This document shows positions 9,602 through 19,382 of a stretch of DNA of 64,000 nt, one piece after another. A program made the position numbers and the translations under genes. The notes below the pieces were generated by a model. That model had not been told where the DNA came from and ran no database searches. It saw only the letters and a program-made list of their open reading frames with translations. Each line of letters begins with the position of its first letter. Positions within the stretch are counted from its first letter, which is position 1. Origin of the DNA: Roseibium sediminicola. Its GTDB lineage: Bacteria > Pseudomonadota > Alphaproteobacteria > Rhizobiales > Stappiaceae. Where the stretch lies: contig NZ_JALNMJ010000003.1 in assembly GCF_023156505.1 (NCBI RefSeq), forward strand, positions 62,001 through 126,000. The letters run 5' to 3'.

Positions 9602-11488
9602 GTGAATGTTCTCTCGATCGAGGGACTGACGGTCGATTTTAATACGGCGGAAGGCCAGGTCCGCGCTGTTGACGATGTCTCGTTTGTCGTTCCCGAAAAC
9701 CGCACCGTCGCACTGGTGGGGGAATCGGGCTCCGGCAAGACGGTCATTTCGCAGACTATCATGGGACTGTTGCCGCAGGCCGCCAGCATTTCATCGGGCA
9801 AGGTGATCCTGGCCGATCCAACGGGCGCGGAACCTCCTGTCGATATCGCCGCGCTGGAGCGCAAGGGGCCGCGGATGCGGCATCTGCGCGGTAACCGCGT
9901 CGCCATCATCTTCCAGGAACCCATGACCTCGCTGTCGCCGCTGCATACGATCGGCGACCAGATCGGAGAGGCGGCGCTGCTGCATCGCAACGTGTCGAGC
10001 GCCGAGGCGCGCGAGCTGACCAAGACGATGCTGAGCCTGGTCAAGTTCCCGGATCCGGAGCGGGCACTCGACACCTATCCTTTCGAACTTTCCGGCGGCC
10101 TGCGCCAGCGTGCCATGATCGCCATGGCGATGATCTGCCGGCCCGCGCTCCTGATCGCCGACGAGCCGACCACGGCGCTGGACGTGACCATCCAGGCGGA
10201 AATTCTCAAGCTGATCCGGGAGGTTCAGGCCGAATTGCGCATGTCGGTGCTGATGATCACCCATGATTTCGGCGTGGTCGCCAACATGGCCGACGAGATC
10301 GCGGTGATCTATCACGGCCGCATTATGGAAAAGGGCACCGCCGAACAGCTGTTCTCGGATCCCAAGCACGACTATCTGAAAGCGTTACTCAATGCGGTGC
10401 CGAGCTTTCACATGGACAAGAACGAGCGTCTTGTACCGATCCGGCCGATCGTGCTGCGCTCGGAGGATCTGTCGGCGAATCGTCCGAACTGCAACGTCAC
10501 GCCGGGCGAACCGCTGGTCGAAATGCGCGACGTCACCAAGCGCTTCACCCTGCGCAAAGGCTCCTTGCTGGGCGGCAAGGCCAAGACGATGACCGCGCTC
10601 GATTGCATCAACCTGACCATCCGGCGGGGCGAGTGTCTGGGGCTGGTCGGCGAATCCGGCTCCGGCAAGACCACGGCCGCCAAGGCGATCCTGCGGGCAA
10701 TGCGCCTGGAAGGCGGCCAGGTGCTCTACAATCGCGGCAAGGGCCTGGAAGACATTGCCGGTCTCAAGGGCCAGGAATTGATGGATTACCGCCGCCGGGT
10801 CCAGCTGATCTTCCAGGATCCGTTCTCTTCGCTCAATCCGCGCATGACCATCAACGACACACTGATGGAGCCCCTTGAGGTCCATGGCATCGGTACGCCG
10901 AAGGAGCGGGCGGAACGGGCGCGCAACCTGATGGATCTGGTCGGTCTCGATCCGCGTTTCCTGCGCCGTTACCCGCATTCCTTTTCCGGCGGCCAGCGCC
11001 AGCGTATCGGCATCGCCCGCGCACTCGCGCTCAACCCGGAATTCATCCTGTGCGACGAGCCGACCTCGGCACTGGACGTGTCTGTCCAGGCCCAGATCCT
11101 CAATCTGCTGCAGGACCTGAAGCGGGATCTCAACCTGACCTATCTCTTCGTCAGCCATAACCTGGCTGTAGTGGATTATGTCGCCGACCGGATTGCCGTG
11201 ATGTGCCGTGGACGCCTTGTGGAACTCGGCGAGACGCGCACCGTCGTCGGCAATCCGCTCCATCCGTATACCAAGGCGCTGTTGTCGGCGGTTCCCGAAC
11301 CGGACCTGTCTGCGCCGCTGGATTTTGCCGCTCTCGATGCCAACCGGGCATCGGAGCCGCATCTTTGGCCGGAACCCTTCCGCGTGGAAGACGGACTTGT
11401 GCCGTCCCTGGTGGAAATGGAACCGGATCACTTTGTCTGCGCACCCGGCCTGAAGAACACCGGGGCGCTTGAGGGGACAGCAGCATGA
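9602..11488 (+). CDS. ABC transporter ATP-binding protein, two fused NBDs (DppD-DppF type)
   Basis: This cytoplasmic ATPase energises a peptide/nickel/opine-type importer. Two complete nucleotide-binding domains are fused in 628 residues. NBD1 has GESGSGKT (about 36-43), LSGGLRQR and a Walker B ending [15 protein letters not shown]2 has GESGSGKT (about 346-353), FSGGQRQR and [11 protein letters not shown]. Oligopeptide-type C-terminal tails follow each. The GTG at 9602 is the likely start because GGGAGGAA lies 7-8 bases before it; a longer reading from 9581 would place that ribosome site inside the gene. The stop overlaps the start of the binding protein gene (ATGA). Confidence 0.93.
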   Translation: MNVLSIEGLTVDFNTAEGQVRAVDDVSFVVPENRTVALVGESGSGKTVISQTIMGLLPQAASISSGKVILADPTGAEPPVDIAALERKGPRMRHLRGNRVAIIFQEPMTSLSPLHTIGDQIGEAALLHRNVSSAEARELTKTMLSLVKFPDPERALDTYPFELSGGLRQRAMIAMAMICRPALLIADEPTTALDVTIQAEILKLIREVQAELRMSVLMITHDFGVVANMADEIAVIYHGRIMEKGTAEQLFSDPKHDYLKALLNAVPSFHMDKNERLVPIRPIVLRSEDLSANRPNCNVTPGEPLVEMRDVTKRFTLRKGSLLGGKAKTMTALDCINLTIRRGECLGLVGESGSGKTTAAKAILRAMRLEGGQVLYNRGKGLEDIAGLKGQELMDYRRRVQLIFQDPFSSLNPRMTINDTLMEPLEVHGIGTPKERAERARNLMDLVGLDPRFLRRYPHSFSGGQRQRIGIARALALNPEFILCDEPTSALDVSVQAQILNLLQDLKRDLNLTYLFVSHNLAVVDYVADRIAVMCRGRLVELGETRTVVGNPLHPYTKALLSAVPEPDLSAPLDFAALDANRASEPHLWPEPFRVEDGLVPSLVEMEPDHFVCAPGLKNTGALEGTAA

Positions 11489-13371
11489 ACTTCAAAAATT
11501 CCATCCGGGCCGGTCTGTTTCTGACCGCGGCCATGATCGCGGGGCCGGTGGCCGCGCTGGAGCTGAAGGAGACGCCCGGCCTCGACCCGTCTCTGCCGCC
11601 CGTTGCCGAACGGGTGCCGTCGGAACCCTTGATCGTTGACCTGGAGGCCACCGGCCGTACGGTCGGCAAACACGGCGGCAAGATCGACACGCTGATCGGT
11701 CGCGCCAAGGATGTGCGTCTGATCAATGTCTGGGGGTACGCCCGCCTGGTCGGCTACAATGAAAAGCTGGATCTGGTTCCCGACATTCTGGAAAATGTCG
11801 AGGTGGAAGACGGCCGCATCTTCACGCTGCACACCCGCGAAGGCCACAAATGGTCGGACGGTCATCCGTTCGGGGCGGAAGACCTTCGCTATTACTTCGA
11901 GGATGTGGTCAGCAACGAGGAACTGACCCCGTCCGGTCTGCCGCCCTTCCTGATGGTGAACGGCAAGGGCCCGAACTTCGAGGTGCTGGACGAAACGACG
12001 GTGCGCTTTACCTGGGACGACCCCAATCCGCTGTTCCTGCCGGAACTGGCCAAGTCGCGTCCGCCGTTCATCTACCGCCCGGCCCATTACCTGAAGCAGT
12101 TCCACGACAAATACGGCGACGCCGATTTCATCGCGAAGGAAGCCGAAAAGGTCAAGGCACGCAGCTGGGCGCCGCTGCACAACAAAAAAGACGACATGTA
12201 TAACGCCCAGAATGTCGACATTCCGTCGCTTCAGCCCTGGGTGCGCAAACGCGACGACAGCGATCTGCGCTTTGTTCTGGAACGCAATCCCTATTACCAC
12301 CGCGTCGACAGTACCGGCCAGCAGCTGCCCTATGTCGACGAGGTCATCATGACGGTGGCCGACGGCAAGCTGATCCCGGCCAAGGCTCAGGCGGGCGAAA
12401 GCAACCTTCAGGCCCGCAATCTCAGCTTCTCCGATATCACGGTCCTGAAAAAGGGCGAGAAGCAGAACGACTATGTGACTGCGCTCTGGTCCAACAGCAA
12501 GGGCTCGGAAATCTCGATCCTGCCGAACCTGACCGTCAAGGATCCGGTCTGGCGCGAGCTCCTGCGCGACACACGTTTCAGGCATGCCCTGTCGGTGGCC
12601 ATCGACCGCAACCTGCTCAATCGGGTGCTGTTCTTCGGTCTCGGCACACCGGGCAATGACACGGTGCTAGCCTCCAGCCCGCTCTACAAGGCCGAACTCA
12701 CGACCAAATGGGCGGACTACGACCCGGACAAGGCCAACGCTCTTCTGGACGAAATCGGTCTGACCGAGCGCAACGGCAAAGGCATCCGCCTGATGCCCGA
12801 CGGCCGTCCGCTGGAAATCATCGTCGAGACCTCCGGCGAAGAACAGGTGCAGGACGATGCCCTGGAGCTGGTCAAGGAAATGTGGAAAGAGGTCGGCGTC
12901 GCGCTTTTTGCCAAGCCGAGCCAGCGGGACAACATGCGCGAGCGGGCGATCACCGGCGATCTGGTCATGTCCGTCTGGACCGGCTTTGAAAACGGCATTC
13001 CGACGTCCGAAATGCCGCCGGACGATTTCGCGCCGGTGCGCGGCGACGCGTTTTCCTGGCACAAGTGGGGCGATTATTACGAGACCCAGGGTGAGGGCGG
13101 TGAAAAGCCCGACTGGGCCCCGGCCGAGCGCCTGATGGAGCTTTACAAATCCTGGTTGGTTTCGAAGACACCAGAAGAGCGCACCAAGATCTGGGAGGAA
13201 ATGCTGCAGATCCACGCCGACGAAACCATCCATATTGGGCTGGTCTCGGGTGTCCGTCAGCCGGTCGTGGTCAAGGGCCTGGAAAATGTCCCGTTGGAAG
13301 GCATCTACGGTTGGGACCCGGGCGCGCATTTCGGAATTCACCGCATGGATGAGTTCTACTTTAAAAACTGA
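11485..13371 (+). CDS. ABC transporter periplasmic substrate-binding protein (SBP_bac_5)
   Basis: A 628-residue exported binding protein. An N-terminal signal peptide ends near VAALEL (about residue 25). The body has SBP_bac_5 features: HTREGHKWSDGHPF, RHALSVAIDRNLLN and a C-terminal region rich in Trp and acidic residues. At over 600 residues it belongs to the longer subgroup found with this permease pair. Proteins of this family capture peptides, opines or similar amphiphilic solutes. It is translationally coupled to the ATPase upstream and separated from the permeases by 245 bases that contain a hairpin. Confidence 0.92.
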   Translation: MNFKNSIRAGLFLTAAMIAGPVAALELKETPGLDPSLPPVAERVPSEPLIVDLEATGRTVGKHGGKIDTLIGRAKDVRLINVWGYARLVGYNEKLDLVPDILENVEVEDGRIFTLHTREGHKWSDGHPFGAEDLRYYFEDVVSNEELTPSGLPPFLMVNGKGPNFEVLDETTVRFTWDDPNPLFLPELAKSRPPFIYRPAHYLKQFHDKYGDADFIAKEAEKVKARSWAPLHNKKDDMYNAQNVDIPSLQPWVRKRDDSDLRFVLERNPYYHRVDSTGQQLPYVDEVIMTVADGKLIPAKAQAGESNLQARNLSFSDITVLKKGEKQNDYVTALWSNSKGSEISILPNLTVKDPVWRELLRDTRFRHALSVAIDRNLLNRVLFFGLGTPGNDTVLASSPLYKAELTTKWADYDPDKANALLDEIGLTERNGKGIRLMPDGRPLEIIVETSGEEQVQDDALELVKEMWKEVGVALFAKPSQRDNMRERAITGDLVMSVWTGFENGIPTSEMPPDDFAPVRGDAFSWHKWGDYYETQGEGGEKPDWAPAERLMELYKSWLVSKTPEERTKIWEEMLQIHADETIHIGLVSGVRQPVVVKGLENVPLEGIYGWDPGAHFGIHRMDEFYFKN

Positions 13372-13407
13372 CCCGGGGCTGTGTGGCCTAACACTCAAGA
13401 AAATCGG

Positions 13408-13439
13408 ACGGCCCGGCAGAAATTCCTGCTGACCGGGCC
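13408..13439. terminator. GC-rich hairpin after binding-protein gene
   Basis: Arms CGGCCCGG (13408-13415) and CCGGGCCG (13432-13439) pair perfectly around a 16-base loop. There is no T-run, so it is a weak terminator or, more likely, an mRNA-stabilising hairpin. Such a hairpin would raise binding-protein mRNA relative to the permeases, as known for other importer operons. The rest of the gap 13372-13616 holds only the upstream region of the permease gene. Confidence 0.45.
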
Positions 13440-13616
13440 GGCCCGGTGCCAATTCGGAAAAGGTCTTCCAAGACTTCTTCCAGTGTTGGCGCCGACGTGT
13501 TACGCCATGACCTGACACGTGCCGAAATTTCGTCATATGATCGAAACGGAAATCGACTTTTAGTGCGGGTATTCACGCAGCGGTCTGCACGGTGTCTGGG
13601 GTTGAGGGGAGTTTAG

Positions 13617-14642
13617 GTGCTCTATTACATTTTCCGCCGCATCTTTATGATGGTTCCCACCTTGCTGGTGATCAGTTTCCTGACGTTTTTGATCATCGAA
13701 CTTCCGGCTGGTGATTATATCTCCAACCAGATTGCCGCCCTGAAATCCTCCGGCGAAAGCTCTTCCGTCGCCAAGCTCGAATTCCTGCGTCAGGAGTTTT
13801 CCCTAGATCGGCCCTTTTTCGAACGTTACCTGATCTGGGTCGGACTCTGGCAGGGTCCGCATGGGTTCGACGGCCTGATCCAGGGCAACTGGGGCTGGTC
13901 CTTCGAATATGACAAACCGGTCGAACAGGTCATCGGACCGACCCTGCCGCTGACCGTGGTGCTCAATTTCGCCACGATCCTGTTCGTCTATGTGGTGTCC
14001 TTTCCGATCGGCATCTATTCCGCCACACGGCAATATTCCTGGGGTGACTACGGCATCACCTTTATCGGCTATATCGGCCTGGCCACGCCGAACTTCCTGC
14101 TGGCGCTGATCCTGCTCTATTTCTTCAATCGCTGGTTCGGCCTGTCGGTCGGCGGCCTGATGGACCCGCAATATATCGACCAGCCCTGGAGCTTCGATAA
14201 GGCGATGTCCGTGCTGGCCCATCTGATCGTGCCGACCATCGTCATCGGCACTTCCGGCACCGCGGCCATGATCCGGCGCCTGCGTGCCAACCTGCTCGAT
14301 GAGCTGCACCGGCAATATGTCACCACCGGGCGCGCCAAGGGGCTGAAGGAGAGCCAGCTCTTGGTCAAATACCCGCTCCGCATGGCGATCAACCCGTTCA
14401 TTGCCGATATCGGCAACCTGATCCCGTCAATGGTCTCCGGCTCGGTGATCGTCTCCGTGGTGATGAGCCTGCCGACCGTCGGGCCGGTTCTGGTCTCGGC
14501 GCTGCAGTCGCAGGATCAGTTCCTGTCCGGCTTCATCCTGCTGTTCGTTGCTGTGCTTACCCTGATCGGCATGCTGATCTCCGACCTGCTTCTGGCAGTG
14601 CTCGATCCGCGAATCCGGCTGGGCGGGAGGGCGTCCACATGA
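13617..14642 (+). CDS. ABC transporter permease (DppB-like)
   Basis: A 341-residue inner-membrane permease of the BPD_transp_1 family. A first membrane helix at about 9-30 is followed by a large extracytoplasmic loop and a bundle of five more helices. The EAA-type cytoplasmic loop that contacts the ATPase is at about 225-250 (TGRAKGLKESQLL). The GTG start at 13617 has GGGGAG upstream. It overlaps the next permease gene by four bases (ATGA). Confidence 0.92.
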   Translation: MLYYIFRRIFMMVPTLLVISFLTFLIIELPAGDYISNQIAALKSSGESSSVAKLEFLRQEFSLDRPFFERYLIWVGLWQGPHGFDGLIQGNWGWSFEYDKPVEQVIGPTLPLTVVLNFATILFVYVVSFPIGIYSATRQYSWGDYGITFIGYIGLATPNFLLALILLYFFNRWFGLSVGGLMDPQYIDQPWSFDKAMSVLAHLIVPTIVIGTSGTAAMIRRLRANLLDELHRQYVTTGRAKGLKESQLLVKYPLRMAINPFIADIGNLIPSMVSGSVIVSVVMSLPTVGPVLVSALQSQDQFLSGFILLFVAVLTLIGMLISDLLLAVLDPRIRLGGRAST

Positions 14643-15820
14643 GCATCGAGATGAAAGACAAGACGCCGCAGCGCGTGGTCGAGCATTATGTCGATCCGAC
14701 GCCGTTCAACCCGGCCACCACCGAGGAGATGACGGCGGAGCAGGAGCGTTTCTATCAGGCGTCCCAGTGGCAGATCATGTGGTGGAAGTTCAAGCGCCAC
14801 AAGATTGCGGTCTGGTCCGGCGTGATCCTGATCCTGTTCTATCTGTGTGTGCCCTTCGCGGAACTGATTGCGCCCTATGACGCAAACACCCGCGACAGCC
14901 TGCATCTTTATGCGCCGCCACAACCGATCCATCTGTTCCACGAGGGCAGCTTCGTCGGGCCGTTCGTCTATGGCATGACCTCGGAAATCGACATGGAGAC
15001 CCTGCAATGGGTGTTCAAGGACGATCCGACCCAGGTCCAGAAGCTGCGATTCTTCTGCAGCGGCGACGATTACGAATTCTGGGGCCTGTTCGACGCCTCC
15101 TTCCATCTGGTCTGCCCCGCCGAAGGCGGCACGATGTTCCTGCTCGGCACGGACCGCCTCGGACGCGACCAGTTCTCCGGGCTTGTCTATGGCGCGCGGC
15201 TGTCGCTCACCGTCGGTCTGATCGGCGTTTTCATCTCGATCGTCCTCGGGCTCTTTTTCGGCGGCATTGCCGGCTATTTTGGCGGGCTTGCCGACAGCGT
15301 GATCCAGCGCTCCATCGAGATCATCCGATCGCTGCCGGAGCTGCCGCTTTGGATGGCGCTTTCCGCGGCGCTGCCGGTGACCTGGAGCCCGGTGTGGATC
15401 TATTTCGGCCTGACCATCATTCTGGGTCTGCTCGACTGGCCGGGGCTGGCACGGGCCGTGCGCTCCAAGCTCCTGTCCCTGCGCGAAGAGGAATATGCCA
15501 AGGCGGCCGTGCTGATGGGGGCAAAACCGAAGCGGGTCATCACCCGGCATCTGCTGCCCGGCTTTACCAGCCACATCATCGCCTCTGCGACCCTGTCGAT
15601 CCCGTCGATGATCCTTGGCGAAACCGCGCTCTCCTTCCTCAATCTGGGCCTGCGCCGACCGTCGATTTCCTGGGGGGTTCTGTTGAACGAAGCGCAGAAT
15701 ATCTCGGTGGTGACGGTCTATCCCTGGCTGATGGCGCCGGTGCTCCCGATCATCATCGTGGTGCTGGCGTTCAATTTCCTCGGCGACGGTTTGCGCGACG
15801 CGGCCGATCCCTATAAGTGA
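14639..15820 (+). CDS. ABC transporter permease (DppC-like)
   Basis: A 393-residue second permease of the same importer. It has an extended cytoplasmic N-terminus (about 60 residues), an OppC-type first helix, a long extracytoplasmic insertion of about 100 residues and the core permease domain with the LGTDRLGRDQFSG motif. The ATPase-contact loop is near YAKAAVLMGAKPKRV. The insertion is longer than in classic DppC and fits the subgroup that works with the large binding protein encoded upstream. Confidence 0.92.
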   Translation: MSIEMKDKTPQRVVEHYVDPTPFNPATTEEMTAEQERFYQASQWQIMWWKFKRHKIAVWSGVILILFYLCVPFAELIAPYDANTRDSLHLYAPPQPIHLFHEGSFVGPFVYGMTSEIDMETLQWVFKDDPTQVQKLRFFCSGDDYEFWGLFDASFHLVCPAEGGTMFLLGTDRLGRDQFSGLVYGARLSLTVGLIGVFISIVLGLFFGGIAGYFGGLADSVIQRSIEIIRSLPELPLWMALSAALPVTWSPVWIYFGLTIILGLLDWPGLARAVRSKLLSLREEEYAKAAVLMGAKPKRVITRHLLPGFTSHIIASATLSIPSMILGETALSFLNLGLRRPSISWGVLLNEAQNISVVTVYPWLMAPVLPIIIVVLAFNFLGDGLRDAADPYK

Positions 15821-15885
15821 TGCATCTGAAACCGTGAAATTGTCGGCGGGCCGTCTGGCCCGCCAATGCTGTCAGGAAGATATCC

Positions 15886-16476
15886 ATGTCGAAAAACGCC
15901 ACCACCGCCGCCGGCTGGGACGAGGAATACGAAGCCGGCCGCTGGGCCTTCCTGCGCTCGCTGCCCGAAAGCGGCCGCTATGGCATCATCGGCATGTGGC
16001 TCTCCCTGACCGGCACGATGGATGAGGTTCTCGACATCGGCTGCGGCGAAGGCCTGCTCTACGAGCGCCTGCAGCCTATGGGCATCAAGCGCTATGTCGG
16101 AATGGACCTGTCCCCGGCCTCGCTGGAAATCGCCAATGTCGACCCGGCCATCGCATCCTTGCGCGCCGGTGACATGCACACGTTCGAGCCGCAGGCCGGC
16201 GAGACGTTTTCCGCGATCGTTTTCAACGAGGTGCTGCATTTTGCCGAAGACCCGGCGGCTTTGGTCGCGCGCTATGTGCCGTTTCTGAAAAAGGACGGCG
16301 TCATCGCGCTGTCCATGTATTCCCCCAAGAAGCCCGAATCGGGCGCCAACAAGCTAATCAACAGGCTCTGGGAAGCGACCGACGACACAGCCAAGTGGGA
16401 GGTCCTCGACGACTACCGTCTGGTCTCGGACAAGAAGGGCGTCACCTGGCGCATGCGGCTGGTGAAGCCGGTTTAA
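15886..16476 (+). CDS. Class I SAM-dependent methyltransferase
   Basis: A 196-residue enzyme with the SAM motif VLDIGCGEGLLYE near residue 46, the acidic residue after strand 2 in GMDLSPAS, and the motif IVFNEVLHF. It matches Methyltransf_11/25-type enzymes; the substrate is unknown. AGGAAG precedes the ATG. It follows the permease gene by 65 bases on the same strand and might be cotranscribed with the importer. Confidence 0.82.
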   Translation: MSKNATTAAGWDEEYEAGRWAFLRSLPESGRYGIIGMWLSLTGTMDEVLDIGCGEGLLYERLQPMGIKRYVGMDLSPASLEIANVDPAIASLRAGDMHTFEPQAGETFSAIVFNEVLHFAEDPAALVARYVPFLKKDGVIALSMYSPKKPESGANKLINRLWEATDDTAKWEVLDDYRLVSDKKGVTWRMRLVKPV

Positions 16477-16498
16477 TCCACTTTGGTTTCCACTCAAA

Positions 16499-16606
16499 CG
16501 TCATCCTGAGGAGGACCGCTAGGTCCGTCTCGAAGGATGGACCACCAGCGAATGAGCATGCGGCCGATCCTTCGAGACAGCGCTGACGCGCTTCCTCAGG
16601 ATGACG
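16499..16606. repeat. REP-type palindromic repeat (CGTCATCCTGAGGA family)
   Basis: The outer arms CGTCATCCTGAGGA (16499-16512) and its exact complement (16593-16606) enclose inner arms TCTCGAAGGAT (16528-16538) and ATCCTTCGAGA (16567-16577). This nested structure is the common alphaproteobacterial intergenic palindrome. It follows the methyltransferase gene and has no coding potential. It may act as a transcript-end hairpin. Confidence 0.85.
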
Positions 16607-16730
16607 GTGTCGGGTGTATAGGTGGCCGTATTCTAAGACCTGCAGCGTCAAGTTCGCAAACGGTCAAAGATCTGCCACAAGTGGCTGGTGAGGTCGGGGC
16701 AATTTCAAGTTGTGCCGATTGGAAGCCGTC

Positions 16731-17261
16731 ATGAAATGCCTTTTCTGTCTGTTCCTCGGTCTCATTGTTCCGACCGCTGCTGAGGCGTGCAGCAGCCCGT
16801 TTCTGAATAGCAACGAGGACTATTTCCGCGAAGCAGATCGCGTCTTCGTCGGATTTGTGGAAAGCACGGAATACGTCAAGCCTGCGCCTAATGCGCCGGT
16901 AGAAAGCCTCCCCGAAACCGGTTCTCAGCACGCTCCCTTCGGCTATATCAAAGTGGGGTATGACCTCGGGACCGTTCTGAAAGGGCCAGAGGAAGCCGTG
17001 CCAATTGTGACGTGGAACCTTTATCTGGGCGGGTGTGGCGTTCCGGTTCTTGCGGGTGCGGAGATGCTGTTTCTGGTCAAGGACTTCACCTCCTACATGT
17101 CTGAGGAAGAGCTCAAGCAGGTGCCCGAAAACGCCGTCGGAATGCTCCTGCCATATTCCTATATGATCCCGCCGACCGACGCAGCCCATGACGCGCTGAT
17201 TGCGGCATGGAAGGACATTTCCAATCGTGTCGCGCAAGAGCGTGAAAACGGCCGGCCCTGA
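16731..17261 (+). CDS. Exported protein with NTR/TIMP-like fold features
   Basis: A 176-residue secreted protein of unknown function. The ATG at 16731 opens a clear signal peptide (MKCLFCLFLGLIVPTAAEA) with cleavage before Cys. The mature part has an ADRVFVGFVE strand, VLKGPEE, a GGCGVPVL segment and FLVKDF, a pattern seen in small netrin-like (TIMP-type) OB-fold proteins of bacteria. The paired cysteines (CSS at the start, GCG in the middle) would suit the family disulfide. The family call is by pattern only. Confidence 0.6.
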   Translation: MKCLFCLFLGLIVPTAAEACSSPFLNSNEDYFREADRVFVGFVESTEYVKPAPNAPVESLPETGSQHAPFGYIKVGYDLGTVLKGPEEAVPIVTWNLYLGGCGVPVLAGAEMLFLVKDFTSYMSEEELKQVPENAVGMLLPYSYMIPPTDAAHDALIAAWKDISNRVAQERENGRP

Positions 17262-17277
17262 CGCGCAGCGCCGGCCG
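17249..17277. terminator. Bidirectional hairpin between convergent genes
   Basis: The arms CGGCCGGC (17249-17256) and GCCGGCCG (17270-17277) flank a 13-base loop that holds the stop codon of the upstream gene. It lies between convergent genes and lacks a T-run, so it is a likely but not ideal terminator. Confidence 0.45.
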
Positions 17278-17282
17278 GTTGG

Positions 17283-17570
17283 TCAAGCGGGCAACACCAC
17301 GATCGTCGACTTGCCACCCTTGTTGCGCAGGGCGTGGATGTCGGCGAGGTCCGGGTCTTCGCGCCAGGCTTTTGCAGCGTCCGCGCTCGGGAAGGCGAGC
17401 AGGGCGACGACGTTCGGGGCGTCATTGGCGGCTTCCAGAACCAGCGGCTCCGGATCGGCGGCGACCACGCTGCCGCCATGGCGGGCGAGGGCATCGGCGG
17501 CTTTTTCCCGGTAGGCGCCGAGGGCGTCTTTGTTGGTGACGGTGATCATGGCAAGAGCTTGTACGGTCAT
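17283..17570 (-). CDS. DUF1330-like dimeric alpha/beta-barrel protein
   Basis: A 95-residue protein with the layout of DUF1330/ABM-type ferredoxin-fold dimers: an N-terminal strand (ALAMITV), a helix with YREKAADAL, a strand region PLVLEA, then VALLAFPSADAAKAW followed by the C-terminal helix and strand. The biochemical role of the family is not settled. It is divergent from a LysR regulator with about 98 bases between starts, which suggests that the regulator controls it. Confidence 0.72.
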   Translation of the reverse strand: MTVQALAMITVTNKDALGAYREKAADALARHGGSVVAADPEPLVLEAANDAPNVVALLAFPSADAAKAWREDPDLADIHALRNKGGKSTIVVLPA

Positions 17571-17668
17571 CTCGGAACTCCCTTTGTTGAGACGCTCTCA
17601 AGATAGTGAGGGAATGGGGTGCGAAAAATTCTTCAAATCCGGAATGCTCATGTGCAAAAATGCACAGC

Positions 17669-18559
17669 ATGGACAATTGGGACGATCTGAAATTCGTGCT
17701 CGCCGTCGCCAAGGCGGGCAGTGTCACAAAGGCGGCACGTGCGCTCGGCGTGACCCACTCCACCGTATCGCGGCGGCTGACGGCACTGGAAGAACGCGTC
17801 GGCACGCGGCTGTTCGACCGCCTGCCGGAAGGTTTCACGGCAACGGTCGCCGGTGAGGAGGCGGTCGAGACCGCGAGGCGCATGGAAGCGGAGGTGCTGT
17901 CGCTGGATACGCGCATCACCGCCCGCGATGCCGAGCTGGAAGGCCCGCTGCGGGTGACGGCGGCCCAGCTGGTCTTTCAGGTGCAGTTGGCCGAGATCGT
18001 CGCCAGGTTCAAGGAACGGCATCCGCAGATCGATGTCACCATGAACGCCGCCAACGAGATCCTCAGCCTGCACCGGCGCGAGGCGGATATTGCCGTCAGG
18101 GTGACCGACAAGCCGGACGAGAGCCTGTTCGGGCGCCTTGCCACCGGTCAGAACCGCTGTTTTTACGTCTCCCGGGAGTTTGCCCGCAGATTTCAGGAGG
18201 CCTATCGTGACAGCCTGACCACGGCCAGGGTGCCGTTTGTCGCCTTCAAATGGTGGGGCAACCAGGTGCCAAAGGAACTGCGCGAACGCTATCCGAACGG
18301 TGAGGTGGCGACCGTCACCGACGACATGATCACCATGCATGCGGCTGTCCGCGCCGGCATGGGCATCGGCCGGCTGCCTTGTTTTCTCGGCGACCCGGAT
18401 CCGGAGCTGATGCGTCTGCCGGGCGTCGAGCCGACGCGCTATTTCGACATCTGGATCCTGACCCATCCGGACTTGAAGAATGTCGCCCGCATCCGCACCT
18501 TCCTGCGTTTCGCGGCAGATTCTTTCAAGGAAAACGCCGGGCTGTATCTCGGGCAGTGA
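17669..18559 (+). CDS. LysR-family transcriptional regulator
   Basis: A 296-residue regulator with an N-terminal winged helix (FVLAVAKAGSVTKAARAL, then THSTVSRRLTALEE) and a C-terminal LysR substrate domain beginning near residue 90 (LEGPLRVTAAQ). I chose the ATG at 17669, which puts the DNA-binding domain at the normal distance from the N-terminus; an ATG at 17660 and a GTG at 17606 are also in frame. The ligand is unknown. It probably regulates the divergent DUF1330-like gene. Confidence 0.88.
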   Translation: MDNWDDLKFVLAVAKAGSVTKAARALGVTHSTVSRRLTALEERVGTRLFDRLPEGFTATVAGEEAVETARRMEAEVLSLDTRITARDAELEGPLRVTAAQLVFQVQLAEIVARFKERHPQIDVTMNAANEILSLHRREADIAVRVTDKPDESLFGRLATGQNRCFYVSREFARRFQEAYRDSLTTARVPFVAFKWWGNQVPKELRERYPNGEVATVTDDMITMHAAVRAGMGIGRLPCFLGDPDPELMRLPGVEPTRYFDIWILTHPDLKNVARIRTFLRFAADSFKENAGLYLGQ

Positions 18560-18565
18560 AATCTG

Positions 18566-19018
18566 TCAGATCCAGCGGCGGACCTCGGCGAGATAGGTCT
18601 TGTATTCCTCGCCGAACAGCTGGCGCAGGCTGTCTTCCTCCGGCTTGATCTGGAATTCTGTCATGTACCAGACAAAGGCCGGGGCAATCACGATCACCGT
18701 CAGCGTGCCCCAGAAGAGCGCGAGTGCCAGAAGAATGCACAAGAGCCCCAGATACATCGGGTTGCGGCTGATGCGGTAGATGCCGCCCGTGACCAGCGTG
18801 GTGGCGGTTTCCGGGGCCATCGGATTGACCGTGGTCTTGCGGGCGACAAATTCCAGAACCGCCTGCAATCCCGGTACCAGCCCGGTGAGCCCCAGCAAGA
18901 GCGCCAGGCTGACCTGACCCGGGAAGGTGAGGGAAAGCATGGGCAGGAGAAAGTGACCTGCGGCCAGCAGGGCGGCCGCGATCAGGAAAACGGCAACAGG
19001 TGGGACCCTCAGATGCAT
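18566..19018 (-). CDS. Isoprenylcysteine carboxyl methyltransferase-type membrane methyltransferase
   Basis: A 150-residue integral membrane protein with four or five helices and the ICMT/PEMT-type signature GGIYRISRNPMYLG followed by a C-terminal E-E pair (KPEEDSL...EYKTY), which binds SAM in this fold. The substrate in bacteria is usually unknown. GGAGG lies 10 bases before the ATG at 19018. It starts 7 bases after the nitrile hydratase accessory gene, so it is the last gene of that operon. A membrane methyltransferase is not a standard part of nitrile metabolism. Confidence 0.8.
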   Translation of the reverse strand: MHLRVPPVAVFLIAAALLAAGHFLLPMLSLTFPGQVSLALLLGLTGLVPGLQAVLEFVARKTTVNPMAPETATTLVTGGIYRISRNPMYLGLLCILLALALFWGTLTVIVIAPAFVWYMTEFQIKPEEDSLRQLFGEEYKTYLAEVRRWI

Positions 19019-19025
19019 GCCGCGT

Positions 19026-19382
19026 TCACCTCCGCTGAAGTTCGATCGGCTGTCCATGCGGCGTTGCCTTGGCGGCGGCATCCCAGGCGGTTTGAAGGTC
19101 TGCGAGCTGGCCGGCGCCGGCCACCCCCTTGACCTTCAAAAGCTTCTCAAATGCGGTCAGCCAGTGGTCGTAGTAACCGAGCGTCTCACCGCTGCCGTCG
19201 CCGTCCCTGGCCAGCTCCGCGCCGAGCGTTTCGGCCCATTCCGGCCAGGTGAAGACACCGGCCTGATGCGCCTGAAGGGTCATGGCGAAGACCCTTGCCT
19301 CCCAGGGCGCGGAAAAGACCGGGCCGCCGTCTTCGTCGAGCGGAAGCCGCGGAACGGCGGCAATGGCGTCAGGCAATGTCAA
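19026..19382 (-). CDS. Nitrile hydratase accessory/activator protein
   Basis: A 118-residue small activator that helps insert the metal or oxidise the active-site cysteines of nitrile hydratase. It shares the N-terminal half pattern of the beta subunit (FSAPWEARVFAMTLQAHQAGVFTWPEWAETL and YYDHWLTAFEKLL), as is typical of these chaperones. It starts with TTG at 19382, supported by GGGAG seven bases upstream. It overlaps the end of the beta subunit gene by 14 bases, so translation is coupled. Confidence 0.88.
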   Translation of the reverse strand: MTLPDAIAAVPRLPLDEDGGPVFSAPWEARVFAMTLQAHQAGVFTWPEWAETLGAELARDGDGSGETLGYYDHWLTAFEKLLKVKGVAGAGQLADLQTAWDAAAKATPHGQPIELQRR

